DNA of 64,000 nt from Mucilaginibacter auburnensis (GCF_002797815.1 NZ_PGFJ01000001.1:868001-932000), one strand, 5' to 3'. Positions 25,771 to 35,963 are shown, counted from the stretch's first letter. Notes: generated by a model from the letters alone, not told the origin. Numbers and translations are program-made.

Positions 25771-27177
25771 TTACTTCAATGCGCTAACAATTATTCGACG
25801 GTAGGATGTTAAAGCAGGTGTGCCATTATCAGTGACTTCGCAAATAACGTGGAACGTTTTTCCGGCAGCGTCAGCCGGCACCTTCAGTTTAATTTTAGGG
25901 GAGGTAGAGCCGTCTATTGCTATGGGCTGCTGATAGGTGCCGGCCTCCGTCAATATCCACCAATTGAAATGGAGTTGATCGCCTTCAGCATCGGTAGTTG
26001 CAGCTGCATCTAAAGTAAAGGTAGTGCCCGGCTTTAAATTGACCCTTATAAGGTTGATGGTTTTATCGCCGTTAACTATAACTGTTGGATTGCGGTTACC
26101 TTTGCCATCTTTAGCCCAATCCATGCGTGCGGCAAAGCTATTGAACAAAGCCTGATAGAATTTCTCCTGATACTTTTTGGAGATGGCATTGGCGGGTGTG
26201 TTCTTTTGGTTAATGTAGGCAGTGGTTACGCTATCGGCGCTAATGCCACGTTGAAAATATCCACCCCAACCACCTGCCGATGGGTTTTCAGGATCATTCA
26301 AGCCATTGGGCCAAACGTATAAAAATGATGGCGTATCGCCCTCAACGCCCCACTTAAATTTAGGGTAAATAGCGCCTAAAGCGCCATGGTTCTGTATGTC
26401 GCGGGCGTACTCATCCCAACGGCTCTTACCGGTATTATTTTGATATAGCCATGCCGATTCATCCCATACAAAAAACAGATCATCAGCAAACTCCTTACGC
26501 ATCCAGTAATGCGAACTGGCGTTGTGCTTGTAGCGAAACTGCACATGGTCCTGATCTGTTATGGTGTAAACACGCAGCTTGTGTAAAAACTTTTTAAGGT
26601 CGGCTGCCGGGCGTTCCTTCTGTACCTTCCATATAGCCTGCGCAACGGTATTGCCTCCACCCCAAACCAATATCCATAAAGGCCGTTCATCCTGCTCATC
26701 AGCCATTTTAATGATAAGATCGCTGCCTGCTGAGTTATTGGTTTCTCCCAAAGCAGCAACCCCCATTTTTGTGCTGCCAAGCACAGTCCGGGAGCGGAGG
26801 TAGGCCGGACTTGGCCAATAACCCAATTGCTGCCGCGACTCATCTTTCGAAAACGATATTTGCGCTGAGCGTTTTTGCAGGTTAGGCAGGTCTTTTTCAT
26901 AAGCGTTGATCACATCATGAATGATCTCCGGATGCTCTTTATCGCCATAATCGCTCCAGCCCGTTGTTGATACCAGGCCTTCAATTTCAAACAGGTCGGC
27001 GTGGGATAAAAGCCTGATCAACGATTCCATATCATCAGGCTCAATGTCTATCGGCGCAATATCTGTTAAAACAATAACGCGAGGCTTTAGGTTAGTATTT
27101 AAAGGTTTAGCTTTTTGCGCTATGCTGATTTTAAACATAGCACATAATAAAGCCAATAACACAAAGTATTTACGCAT
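25771..27177 (-). CDS. Secreted DUF1593 (Sde182/nucleoside hydrolase-like) protein
   Basis: A 468-residue secreted protein starting at the ATG at 27177 with signal peptide MRKYFVLLALLCAMFKISIA. The first ~340 residues are the DUF1593 nucleoside-hydrolase-like domain: VLTDIAPIDIEPDDMESLIRL near the N-terminus gives the Asp-rich metal site, and WILVWGGGNTVAQAIWKV follows. The C-terminal ~100 residues form an Ig-like beta domain (GTTFTLDAAATTDAEGDQL) as in Sde182-type proteins. Members are linked to cell-surface carbohydrate breakdown. The enzyme activity is not established. The Crp-like gene follows on the same strand. Confidence 0.85.
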   Translation of the reverse strand: MRKYFVLLALLCAMFKISIAQKAKPLNTNLKPRVIVLTDIAPIDIEPDDMESLIRLLSHADLFEIEGLVSTTGWSDYGDKEHPEIIHDVINAYEKDLPNLQKRSAQISFSKDESRQQLGYWPSPAYLRSRTVLGSTKMGVAALGETNNSAGSDLIIKMADEQDERPLWILVWGGGNTVAQAIWKVQKERPAADLKKFLHKLRVYTITDQDHVQFRYKHNASSHYWMRKEFADDLFFVWDESAWLYQNNTGKSRWDEYARDIQNHGALGAIYPKFKWGVEGDTPSFLYVWPNGLNDPENPSAGGWGGYFQRGISADSVTTAYINQKNTPANAISKKYQEKFYQALFNSFAARMDWAKDGKGNRNPTVIVNGDKTINLIRVNLKPGTTFTLDAAATTDAEGDQLHFNWWILTEAGTYQQPIAIDGSTSPKIKLKVPADAAGKTFHVICEVTDNGTPALTSYRRIIVSALK

Positions 27178-27225
27178 GAGCTTATTATTTATAATGGGCA
27201 ACATTACTAACAAAGCTATATTATT

Positions 27226-27498
27226 ATGTGGCAGCAACAAAATAACCAGCTATACAGAAGTTTTACTTTTAAAGACTTTAAACAGGCATTTGTTTTTATG
27301 AGCGAAGTGGCTGAATTGGCCGAACACCATAATCATCACCCCACCTGGACCAATACCTATAATAAGGTAGAGATCTGGTTAAGCACTCATAGTGCAGGCA
27401 ATATGGTTACTGATAAAGATAATGAGCTGGCTGCGGCTATTGATGCGGTTTTGCTTAAAATGCAGGGCGATGAACCTGCCGGTGAGATAAATGCCTGA
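27226..27498 (+). CDS. phhB: 4a-hydroxytetrahydrobiopterin dehydratase
   Basis: A 90-residue pterin-4a-carbinolamine dehydratase (PCD/DCoH). The active-site segment is intact: AEHHNHHPTWTNTYNKVEIW followed by LSTHSAGNMVTDKD, with the His-His-Pro and the later Thr-His. It recycles the pterin cofactor of phenylalanine hydroxylase or a similar enzyme. No hydroxylase gene is nearby. The gene is divergent from the DUF1593 gene across about 50 bases. Confidence 0.92.
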   Translation: MWQQQNNQLYRSFTFKDFKQAFVFMSEVAELAEHHNHHPTWTNTYNKVEIWLSTHSAGNMVTDKDNELAAAIDAVLLKMQGDEPAGEINA

Positions 27499-27567
27499 TT
27501 TTGTTGTGTAGGATGTTGCCTTCTTTAGCTCAATATTACACCTTTATGCGTATTTTAGGCCCGTATT

Positions 27568-29070
27568 TTGTTAATGCCCCTGATGCGTAAAAGGTACTTA
27601 CTCTTTTTTTTATTATTTGTAAAAACTGTAGCGTTTGCTCAAACGCCGCCCCCGGGTTACAGCGATCCTCTTAAATATTACAACTTTGGTGCAGGCGGAC
27701 AAACGTTTGGCTCACCGGTATTTGGTCTTAATAACCTTGTGTATACTGCCGGCGTACCTAATTTTGGTGCTTATACTGTAATTAACAACACTAATATTAA
27801 CGCTAATAACTGGTGGCCTGTTAAGGATCATACCAAAAATGACGGCGACAGCGGTTATATGATGATAGGCAAGCCGCGTAATGGCATTGGTGATGAAGTG
27901 TTGTTTGATGATGGCGTAAACGGCCTTTGTTCGGGTACCAGCTATGAGTTAAGCGCTTATTTGATGAACGTTAGTAAAGTAGTGGGGGGCACATCGCCCG
28001 ACATAAGTTTACGCGTTGTAGAGGTATTGAGTAACGGATCACCCGGTACTACCTATCGCACAAACTATACGCTGCCTAAATATAGTGTAAACCCGGATAC
28101 GTTGTGGTCAAAGATCACACTGCAGTTTACAGCATCGCCGGGAATAGATAATGTACGTATTTATATAGTATGTAATACAACCGGTGGCCCTAATTTGGAT
28201 GATTTTGCTATAGATGATATTGCTATAAATGCCATCGGACAAAAAATAGATGCAGTGTTTACCGGGCCAGGAAATCAGGTATTAAGAGAAACCTGCGCTG
28301 CAACGTCTGAAAGCATTGAAGCCTCAGCAACTACTCCTGTTAACGGCAATGTTATTCAATGGCAAGAGAAGGTTAATAACGGTCTGTGGGAGCCAATTGC
28401 AGGCGCTAACAGCACCACCTTAAGTAGAATGTCGTCTACTACACCTGGCATTTACAGTTACCGCGCTGCTTCGGGTCCGCCGGGGCAGGTTGATAAGTTT
28501 TCGTGCAATGTGGTGTCAAACGAGATATCAATACGCGTAAAACCAGAAGTTTACGTAACTGCAGGAGCTGATAAGTTATTCTATCGTACCCTGCCGCCTG
28601 TAAGATTAGACGGTGCGAGTAACAGCAACGATGTGGTGTGGACCTCAATTTCAGGAGACGATGTAAGTACGTTAAGCAGTACCACCACGGCATCCACATT
28701 TGCCTCGCCTAATCAAACTACAACTTACAAATTGACAGCCCGGTCTGATGATAGTAATACTTGTGGCCCCGAGCAGGTTGATTTTGTTACTGTGTTAGTG
28801 GCTGATAAAGTTGAGCCCAAAAATACGTTTACGCCGAACGGCGATGGTATTAATGATAAATGGATAATTGAGGGTCTGGACAGTTACCCAAGCCCGGTTG
28901 TAAGGGTGTACACCAGGAGCGGGCAGTTAATGTACCGAAGCGTAGGCGGATCTCACCCATGGGATGGTACTTATAAAGGCAAAAATGTACCTGCGGGCGT
29001 TTATTATTATATAATTGACCTTAATTTAGCAGGAATGAAATTATCCGGACCGCTAACTGTATTAAGATAA
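27568..29070 (+). CDS. T9SS type-B sorting-domain cell-surface protein
   Basis: A 500-residue secreted protein. A signal peptide lies at the start (RKRYLLFFLLFVKTVAFAQ; ATG at 27583 is a likely alternative). The N-terminal ~215 residues are a lectin- or carbohydrate-binding-like beta domain (a surface-adhesin-type jelly roll with VSKVVGGTSPDISLRVVEVL). Ig-like repeats follow and the C-terminus is the gliding-motility-type domain NTFTPNGDGINDKWIIEG ... VYYYIIDLN, which the type IX secretion system uses as its type-B signal. It is probably exported to the cell surface. The stop overlaps the convergent monooxygenase gene by 9 bases. Confidence 0.88.
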   Translation: MLMPLMRKRYLLFFLLFVKTVAFAQTPPPGYSDPLKYYNFGAGGQTFGSPVFGLNNLVYTAGVPNFGAYTVINNTNINANNWWPVKDHTKNDGDSGYMMIGKPRNGIGDEVLFDDGVNGLCSGTSYELSAYLMNVSKVVGGTSPDISLRVVEVLSNGSPGTTYRTNYTLPKYSVNPDTLWSKITLQFTASPGIDNVRIYIVCNTTGGPNLDDFAIDDIAINAIGQKIDAVFTGPGNQVLRETCAATSESIEASATTPVNGNVIQWQEKVNNGLWEPIAGANSTTLSRMSSTTPGIYSYRAASGPPGQVDKFSCNVVSNEISIRVKPEVYVTAGADKLFYRTLPPVRLDGASNSNDVVWTSISGDDVSTLSSTTTASTFASPNQTTTYKLTARSDDSNTCGPEQVDFVTVLVADKVEPKNTFTPNGDGINDKWIIEGLDSYPSPVVRVYTRSGQLMYRSVGGSHPWDGTYKGKNVPAGVYYYIIDLNLAGMKLSGPLTVLR

Positions 29071-30672
29071 GGCGCTTTTCATGCCTAAAATATTGCTGAG
29101 GTAATTGCTCATCATATCAATATCCACTACATCATTTATAAAGCCAATGTGCATATCCGGACGCACAATAATGGCTTTTTTTCTCCCTTCGGATATTTCA
29201 AATGCTTTAAATACGTCCACATTTTTTGCTGATGGTGGCAGATAATATAAATTAAGCCCGGGATAATTTTGGGTTATCCATTTAGCCAGTGTAAACAGGT
29301 CAAGTTCCTGCAGTTTACCAAACACCATTAACGTAAAACCCGGCTTGGCGCACCATTGATGCAGATCGGTTTGCTCTTTCTTTTTTTCGTCAAAAAGTTT
29401 AAGATAGGGTAGCCTGTCGCCGGCTTTAATGTTTCTTGCTGTACTTAAATTGAGATTGATCTGGCTGTCGCGATAGGAAATGTCTAATTGTGCTAATCGT
29501 TTGAAGAACCATTCGCGGAAGTTGGGTTTTTGCCAGGCGAAGTTGACCATGCGTGGCAGTATCCATTTGCGCAGGGTAGCCGTAAACCAGTTGCCTGATA
29601 TAATAAGTTTAAAAAGCTTATCTGTTGTGTTAAGTAATGTTTTAGCAACGGGCATGCGCTCATCTGCATAGCTGTTGAGTATGGCCTCATTAAACTGCCC
29701 GGTTATAACGCCGGCCAGTTTCCAGCCAAGGTTATAAGCATCCTGCAAACCTGTGTTCATGCCCTGCCCCCCAACTGGTGAGTGAATGTGCGCGGCATCG
29801 CCTATCAAAAAGCAGCGTTCCTGCCTGAAACGTTCCGCCATGCGGTGATGCAAGCGATAAGTAGTGAACCAGTGTGTTTTTGATATCTCGAATTGAGCAT
29901 TGGCTGTGCTTTTTAAATTAGGCAAAACATCGGTAAGAGTTATCTCTCCGGTAAAGTTCATTTCGGGCGTAATATTGCCTATCACCCTGTAACGCTTAGC
30001 CTCAGGCATGGGAAAAAAGCCGGCCATGTTGTTTTTAGTGAGGTACAGCGAAACTTTGTCGGCATCAAGGTTGTGGTTTTCAATCTCTATGTCGGCTAAA
30101 TAAAACTCGTTGGCATATACGTCGCCATTAAAAGGTATTTGTAGTTGCTTGCGCAGAATGCTGTGTGCGCCGTCTGCACCTATAACCCACTTACTGTTTA
30201 GGATAGTTTCGGTGCCGTCGCTATTGGTGAGGATAGCGGTTACGCCGCTACTTGTTTGGGTTATGCTTTTCAAAGCAGTATCCCAATAAACCGGACAGCA
30301 ATTTTGGGTAAGCACATCAAGCAGTAAGCGTTCGGTTTTGTTTTGCTGATACAAAAACACATAAGGGAAATGTGTCTGTGAACTTCCGATGTCGGCAAAG
30401 GAAAGGTCAATAAGGGTTTGGCCGTTAAGGGTGTAAGCCACACCGCCTGCCTGTTTGCCGCCAGGTAGCACCTTGTCAATAATCCCCATTTGCCGGTAGA
30501 TCTCTAACGACCGCGCCTGCACCGCCAACGCTTTTGATTGATCTGTAGGGCCCTGCTTGCTGTCAATAATAACAGGTTGAACACCATAACGCAGCAGCTG
30601 CGCCGCCATCATCAAGCCTGATGGCCCTGCGCCAACTATCAGCACCTGTGTATGTTGTTCTATAACCGGCAT
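29062..30672 (-). CDS. FAD-dependent aromatic hydroxylase (PheA/TfdB type)
   Basis: A 536-residue class A flavin monooxygenase. The dinucleotide fold GAGPSGLMMA at residues 14-23, the WVIGADGAHS motif near 165 and the LIGDAAHIHSPVGGQG motif near 290 are all visible. The C-terminal ~130 residues have the thioredoxin-like fold of phenol hydroxylase-type enzymes but lack a CXXC pair. It hydroxylates an aromatic compound with NAD(P)H and O2; the substrate is unknown. Its ATG follows the stop of the RsmI-like gene directly. Confidence 0.88.
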   Translation of the reverse strand: MPVIEQHTQVLIVGAGPSGLMMAAQLLRYGVQPVIIDSKQGPTDQSKALAVQARSLEIYRQMGIIDKVLPGGKQAGGVAYTLNGQTLIDLSFADIGSSQTHFPYVFLYQQNKTERLLLDVLTQNCCPVYWDTALKSITQTSSGVTAILTNSDGTETILNSKWVIGADGAHSILRKQLQIPFNGDVYANEFYLADIEIENHNLDADKVSLYLTKNNMAGFFPMPEAKRYRVIGNITPEMNFTGEITLTDVLPNLKSTANAQFEISKTHWFTTYRLHHRMAERFRQERCFLIGDAAHIHSPVGGQGMNTGLQDAYNLGWKLAGVITGQFNEAILNSYADERMPVAKTLLNTTDKLFKLIISGNWFTATLRKWILPRMVNFAWQKPNFREWFFKRLAQLDISYRDSQINLNLSTARNIKAGDRLPYLKLFDEKKKEQTDLHQWCAKPGFTLMVFGKLQELDLFTLAKWITQNYPGLNLYYLPPSAKNVDVFKAFEISEGRKKAIIVRPDMHIGFINDVVDIDMMSNYLSNILGMKSALS

Positions 30673-31383
30673 TTAAACAGAACGGGCTATAATGAAAATG
30701 GTTGGTTTTTTATGCAGATCGGGCTTTTTGCTTTGCCATGCGGCTATAGTTTTAGTTTGCACCAGTTCGTCCTCGGCCGTTAAGTTGCAGGCTATGCAAA
30801 GACGTGTTTTGGGCTGCGCTGTTTTCAAAATATCATCTAAAAGTGAGTTGTTTCTAAAAGGTGTTTCTATAAAAAGCTGCGTTTGATCAAAGCGGACGGC
30901 AAAGCTTTCCAGATCCTTGATTTTTTTTGCCCGCTGTACCTTATCAATAGGTAAGTAACCCTGAAAAGCGAAACTTTGGCCATTAAAACCCGATGCCATT
31001 AGCGCCAGTAATATAGAACTTGGCCCCACCAGCGGAACTACCTTTATGCCGCGTTGGTGTGCTTCGGCAACAATATCTGAACCTGGGTCGGCTACGCCGG
31101 GGCAGCCGGCTTCGCTCATCAGTCCAACATCTTTGCCACTAAGCAGACCCTTAAAAAAATCTTTAATATGCTCGCGTTTGTGTTTGCCATAATCATGAAT
31201 AGCGAGATCGCTTTGAGGCGTTTTTAATCCGGCCTCTTTTAAAAATTTGCGGGCTGTTTTTTCATTCTCAACAATGTACTCTTTTATCCCGTTAATTGTT
31301 TCCGTTAAAAAAGGCGTGAATGTTTTAGCAGCCGAATTATCAGCAAGCGGCACAGGTATTAAAAACAAAGTTCCGTATGGCAT
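30673..31383 (-). CDS. RsmI-like SAM-dependent methyltransferase
   Basis: A 236-residue tetrapyrrole-methylase-fold protein. Motifs of the RsmI branch are visible: VGLMSEAGCPGVADPG near residue 88, GPSSILLALMASGFNG near 120 and FAFQGYLP. Canonical RsmI (16S rRNA C1402 2'-O-methyltransferase) is about 220-290 residues; this shorter type occurs beside a true RsmI in many Bacteroidota, so the rRNA target is uncertain. It is the first gene of a two-gene unit with the flavin monooxygenase. Confidence 0.82.
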   Translation of the reverse strand: MPYGTLFLIPVPLADNSAAKTFTPFLTETINGIKEYIVENEKTARKFLKEAGLKTPQSDLAIHDYGKHKREHIKDFFKGLLSGKDVGLMSEAGCPGVADPGSDIVAEAHQRGIKVVPLVGPSSILLALMASGFNGQSFAFQGYLPIDKVQRAKKIKDLESFAVRFDQTQLFIETPFRNNSLLDDILKTAQPKTRLCIACNLTAEDELVQTKTIAAWQSKKPDLHKKPTIFIIARSV

Positions 31384-31424
31384 TTTGCAAAAATGCAGTT
31401 TTTTATATAATTTAAGGGTGTTAC

Positions 31425-31432
31425 AAGGAGGT
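31425..31432 (+). promoter_or_regulatory. Canonical Shine-Dalgarno sequence
   Basis: AAGGAGGT lies 4 bases before the ATG at 31437. Such a full anti-16S match is rare in Bacteroidota, where most genes have no Shine-Dalgarno. Confidence 0.7.
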
Positions 31433-31436
31433 TACA

Positions 31437-32153
31437 ATGAAATCATTAGGTATTAACTGGTTTATTGAGGGCACTATAGATTTTGAATACAAAAAATACA
31501 TATTGCTTGACTATCTGCAACAAATTCAAAAACACTTTGATGATACCCGCTTATACCCAACTTTAAGCGATCTAGTGTTCCACTACAACAATCTGGTGCA
31601 TTTTAAGCAGAACAAAACAACACTGCAAAACTCATTTCCGCAACGCCTTACCGAAGCCGACATTGCCGCGGTAAAGCTCACTTACGAGAAAATAGTGGAA
31701 GACGATAGCACTATGCTGGAAATTGAGCAGATCATTGCTTATGCCATGTATAAAATGAATCCGGCCATAAAAACAAGTCAGGAAATATTTGAATATGTGG
31801 AGAGCCGCCTTAACATTACGCCGGTTGGCATTATGCCACTTATACCTTACAGCGGATACTTTTCCTTACGCAACGGCAGCGAGCGTACACACAGGGTTTA
31901 TGAATATCATTTTACCATTTTTGAAGATAGGAATGATAAATACCGGGGCATCAATATAAAATTGATAGACACCTACGAGCAAAGTTTAGCCAACACCCCC
32001 GAGGCCGTTAAACTTGATCTGATCCGCAAACATAAACATCTGCCTAATCCCGCGGTATATTATTTGCATACAGATGTTACTTTTCCACTGGAGCAAACGC
32101 TGTTGCCAATAGCCAAACGTTGCCTGGTAAAGTTCATTTCTAACGCCGCATAA
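31437..32153 (+). CDS. Conserved Bacteroidota protein, unknown function
   Basis: A 238-residue soluble protein with no signal peptide. It is alpha-helical at first (YILLDYLQQIQKHFDDTRLYPTL, then IEQIIAYAMYKMNP), followed by a mixed region with VGIMPLIPYSGYFSLRNGS and a terminal LEQTLLPIAKRCLVKFI. I do not recognise a characterised domain; it looks like a conserved family in Sphingobacteriaceae and related groups. An unusually strong ribosome-binding site precedes it. It diverges from the RsmI-like gene. Confidence 0.8.
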   Translation: MKSLGINWFIEGTIDFEYKKYILLDYLQQIQKHFDDTRLYPTLSDLVFHYNNLVHFKQNKTTLQNSFPQRLTEADIAAVKLTYEKIVEDDSTMLEIEQIIAYAMYKMNPAIKTSQEIFEYVESRLNITPVGIMPLIPYSGYFSLRNGSERTHRVYEYHFTIFEDRNDKYRGINIKLIDTYEQSLANTPEAVKLDLIRKHKHLPNPAVYYLHTDVTFPLEQTLLPIAKRCLVKFISNAA

Positions 32154-32337
32154 TAATTTCACCCCTTTCTACGATACTTTCGTAACATTTGGTTTCCTGC
32201 TGCGTCTTAACACGGTAACTTAGTTGCGCATTGTATTACATTAAGTGTAATAAATGTGTTAATTATTGTTAAAAAGAATTTTTAAATACTAAAATCCTAA
32301 AACCTTAGTTATATATTCGCACAACCAATAACCTTTT

Positions 32338-35157
32338 ATGAAATTTCTAACCTACACAATTGTTTCACTACTCTTGCTGCTATCTTTTTCTTCAAAAGCG
32401 CAAAATGCTTTTTCGGTTAAAGGCGCCGTGGTTGATACCACCGCAGCAGCTAAATTACACAACGCATCTGTACTGGTGCTGCGCGCCAAAGACTCCGTTA
32501 TGGTAAAGTTTACCCGGGTAAGCCAGGATGGCAACTTCGCTATAAGCAATATTCCAGGCGGCAAGTACCTGTTACTGGTTACTTATCCGGAATATGCAGA
32601 CTATACAGAAAGCTTTTCGCTGGATGCGACAGCACCCGCAAAAGATTTTGGCCGTATAGGCATGGTGCTTAAAGCCAAATTATTGCAGGACATTGTAATT
32701 AAAGGCAAGGCCACGGCCATAAAAATTAAAGGCGATACCACCGTTTTTAACGCAGCTGCTTTTGTAGTGCAGCCTAACGCGAAGGTGGAGGATCTGATGA
32801 AGCAGTTCCCCGGTGTTACGGTAGATAAAGACGGCAAGATAAGTGCCAATGGTAAAACCGTTGAGAAAGTGCTTTTAGGTGGTGAAGAGTTTTTTGGCGA
32901 TGACCCCACATTGGTTACTAAAAACATACGGGCAGATATGGTGAAGGAAGTGCAGATGTTTGAAAAGAAAAGTGACCAGGCAGCCTTTACAGGTATTGAT
33001 GACGGCAAAAAAACGTTGACCATGAACGTGGTATTAAAAGACGATAAGAAAAGCGGCTACTTTGGCAAAGTTGATGCGGGGGTTGCCACTCAGGCCTTTT
33101 ATTCGGGGCAGGTTATGATGAACAAATTTCAAAACAAAGAGAAATTTGCCTTTAATGCCACACTCTCTAACAACGGCCGAACCGGACTTAGCTTTCAGGA
33201 TGAACAAAAATATGGCGATGCCGGTAACGTTACCGTTATGGACGGCGGCGGTATCATGATAACTACCAGCGGGAATGATCTGTATTATGATGGCAGAGGC
33301 TTCCCAATATCACGCTCGGGCGGTGTTCACTATGATAATAAATGGGGTGCAAAAGATAAGTATACCATCAACACCAATTATAAACTGGGTCAGTTAGAAG
33401 TGGTTGGAGATGTAAATAACATCAACCAAAACAACTTGGGTACACAGGTAAACACAACAATTTCTAATCAAAGATTCAGCAATTCGGGCTTAAGACAAAA
33501 GCTGGATGCCGCATCTATTTTAACGATTGACTCAGTAAGCAACGTAAAGATCACAATTGACGGTTCATTAAGAAACTCCACGCAGAATACTGATCGTGAT
33601 GAGACCATTTACAATAATGACAAACTACAAAACTACTCAACCAGTGTTAACTCTGTAAAAACAGACCAGCGTGTGATGAACGCGAGCGCTTTTTACACCC
33701 GGAAGCTGAAAAAGAAAGGCCGTACCCTTTCATTATTATTGGGGACTACTATTGATAATGCCGAGAGAGAAGAATCGCTTTATACTACTGCTGATAATTA
33801 TGATCTGCTTACAGGTACTGTTAAATCATCCAGAATAGTTGACCAGAAAAAACCGGGTTCAAGTAAAAGTACCGCGTTTAACTCTAACCTGACTTACACT
33901 GAACCGCTTACGCAGGCCTTATCATTGGTTGTGAACTATGGTATAAATACCAATAACGCAACTTCTGAAAGGTTGGCTTACAATAAGGTCAATGGCCAGT
34001 ATGATGATCTTGACCCATTAGTTAGCAACAGCTTTAAGCTGAATCAAATTGCTCATCAGGGTGGTGCCATCTTAAATTATCTTAAAGGTAAAACCACCTT
34101 AAATTTTGGTACCCGTGTTACTGATGTTCAATTTAAACAAGACAATGAGTTGAAAGGAATGATCTATGAGCGGCACTTTATTAACTGGATGCCACAGGCA
34201 ACGTATCAGTACCGTTTTGGCCAGCAATCGGTTTTTAACTTTAATTACAATGGTAGCACCCAACAGCCGAGCATAAGCCAGTTGCAACCTGTATTGGATA
34301 ATACCAATCCTTATTTCCAAAATATTGGTAACGAAAACCTGAAACCATCATTTTCAAACCGATTCAACTTGTATTACACCAATTATAAGCCTTTAAGCGG
34401 GCAGCGCTTCTATGTAAGTGGTGGCTATGCTTTTACAACTAATGCGTTTGTAAGTAATACTACCAATATTTTGGATGGTGTTGATCAGGGTAAAACCATA
34501 TCGCAAACGGTTAACACTTCTGAGAAAAACCCTTATAATTACAACCTAAGTATTAACTACGGTCGTAACATATGGGGCGGAGTGCAGGCTGCTTTAACTG
34601 CAAGTACAAGTAATAACGTATCATTCAATCAGGTTACCAGGCAGTATACAGATGCATCAAAAAATACAACTGCGTTAAACAGATCTGAAAACGGTAGCTA
34701 CGCTTTAAACTTTTCATTATCAAAATATGCAGCTAACAAGTATGATCTGTACCTATCCGGCGGTCCTCAGTACAGCATCAGAAAGCTGACACAACAAGGG
34801 CAAATTACAAACGTAAATAGTAAAGATTTTAGAGGGAATGCATACTTCGGATATTATCTGCCTGCTAAATTCCAGATCATATCAGAAGCTACTTATACCT
34901 ATACCGGCGCGGCAAACGGTTTAGATGGCTTTTCAAGAACCATTGTGACCGCCTCCTTATCTAAAATGTTCTTTAAAAGCAACGCTTTAAAAGTTACAGC
35001 ATCAGCCAACGACTTGTTAAATCAGAATAACGGCTTTAACCGGTCAGTTAATGGCAACCAGATCAACCAAAATACCTTTACTACCATCAAAAGATATTTT
35101 ATGCTATCAGTTAGCTGGGATTTTAATAAAATGGGCGCAGGAACTCCTAAACAATAA
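32338..35157 (+). CDS. TonB-dependent receptor-like outer-membrane barrel
   Basis: A 939-residue outer-membrane protein with a signal peptide ending near SSKAQ. An N-terminal carboxypeptidase-regulatory-like domain (SVKGAVVDTTAAAKLHNASVL) is followed by a plug-like segment (GKATAIKIKGDTTVFNAAAF, VEDLMKQFPGVTVDKDGKI) and a long beta-barrel of the outer-membrane protein family PF14905. The classic TonB box is not obvious. Paired with the GLPGLI gene downstream (4 bases from its stop), a common Bacteroidota arrangement of unknown role. Confidence 0.88.
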   Translation: MKFLTYTIVSLLLLLSFSSKAQNAFSVKGAVVDTTAAAKLHNASVLVLRAKDSVMVKFTRVSQDGNFAISNIPGGKYLLLVTYPEYADYTESFSLDATAPAKDFGRIGMVLKAKLLQDIVIKGKATAIKIKGDTTVFNAAAFVVQPNAKVEDLMKQFPGVTVDKDGKISANGKTVEKVLLGGEEFFGDDPTLVTKNIRADMVKEVQMFEKKSDQAAFTGIDDGKKTLTMNVVLKDDKKSGYFGKVDAGVATQAFYSGQVMMNKFQNKEKFAFNATLSNNGRTGLSFQDEQKYGDAGNVTVMDGGGIMITTSGNDLYYDGRGFPISRSGGVHYDNKWGAKDKYTINTNYKLGQLEVVGDVNNINQNNLGTQVNTTISNQRFSNSGLRQKLDAASILTIDSVSNVKITIDGSLRNSTQNTDRDETIYNNDKLQNYSTSVNSVKTDQRVMNASAFYTRKLKKKGRTLSLLLGTTIDNAEREESLYTTADNYDLLTGTVKSSRIVDQKKPGSSKSTAFNSNLTYTEPLTQALSLVVNYGINTNNATSERLAYNKVNGQYDDLDPLVSNSFKLNQIAHQGGAILNYLKGKTTLNFGTRVTDVQFKQDNELKGMIYERHFINWMPQATYQYRFGQQSVFNFNYNGSTQQPSISQLQPVLDNTNPYFQNIGNENLKPSFSNRFNLYYTNYKPLSGQRFYVSGGYAFTTNAFVSNTTNILDGVDQGKTISQTVNTSEKNPYNYNLSINYGRNIWGGVQAALTASTSNNVSFNQVTRQYTDASKNTTALNRSENGSYALNFSLSKYAANKYDLYLSGGPQYSIRKLTQQGQITNVNSKDFRGNAYFGYYLPAKFQIISEATYTYTGAANGLDGFSRTIVTASLSKMFFKSNALKVTASANDLLNQNNGFNRSVNGNQINQNTFTTIKRYFMLSVSWDFNKMGAGTPKQ

Positions 35158-35161
35158 TACA

Positions 35162-35938
35162 ATGAAAACTATCATAAAAAGCCTAACACTTATTTTAACT
35201 GCAGTTTGCAGTGTGGCGCAAGCCCAAAATGCCAGGTTTACAACAACCGGTACTATAGAGTATCAAAAAAGTTCGAATACGCATGCTATCATCCCGCGTA
35301 TGTTCACCAAGAGCAATGAGGCATTTTACAGGCCCGCATTTGAGCAGTTAAAAGCCAAAGAGCCGCAGTTTAGAACTTTAAAAAGTACTATGGTATTTGG
35401 CGATAATAAAACCTTGTACACCCCTATTGCTCCCGAAGGAAGACCGCCAAGTTTAGGTTTGCCAATTATGGAGCAGTTTAATACGGTATATACAGATTTT
35501 ACTGCAAGCAAAGCCATTACGCAGAAAGAAGTGTATGGCGATATGCTGTTACTCACTGACAGTACACGCCAAATTAATTGGAAAATTACTGATGAGACCC
35601 GGGATATTTTGGGCTATACCTGCCGCCGCGCCAACGCAATAATTATGGACTCCATTTATGTGGTGGCTTTTTATGCAGAAAAGATACCTGTATCCGGCGG
35701 CCCCGAATCATTTAATGGCTTGCCGGGAATGATACTACAGGTTGCCCTGCCGCACGAGAATATTAGCTGGCTGGCAACCAAAGTTACCGAAGCATCTGTA
35801 CCCACTGCAACACTTGTGCCGCCTAAAAAAGGCAAGGCAACTACCAGTAAAGATTTTAGAGTGTTGCTTGATAAATTGTTAAAGGGCCAGGGCGATGTAA
35901 CTATACTACAGTTGTATTATAAAGCCTATTTATTGTAA
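35162..35938 (+). CDS. GLPGLI family secreted protein
   Basis: A 258-residue secreted protein starting at the ATG at 35162 (MKTIIKSLTLILTAVCSVAQAQ signal peptide); an upstream reading is inside the barrel gene. The family signature GLPGLI appears as FNGLPGMILQVALPHENISW. Members (TIGR01200) are periplasmic or outer-membrane-associated and usually sit next to a TonB-dependent-like barrel, as here, 4 bases apart. Function is unknown. A strong hairpin terminator follows. Confidence 0.9.
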   Translation: MKTIIKSLTLILTAVCSVAQAQNARFTTTGTIEYQKSSNTHAIIPRMFTKSNEAFYRPAFEQLKAKEPQFRTLKSTMVFGDNKTLYTPIAPEGRPPSLGLPIMEQFNTVYTDFTASKAITQKEVYGDMLLLTDSTRQINWKITDETRDILGYTCRRANAIIMDSIYVVAFYAEKIPVSGGPESFNGLPGMILQVALPHENISWLATKVTEASVPTATLVPPKKGKATTSKDFRVLLDKLLKGQGDVTILQLYYKAYLL

Positions 35939-35963
35939 ACCCTGCATCCAACCTAAACCATAA

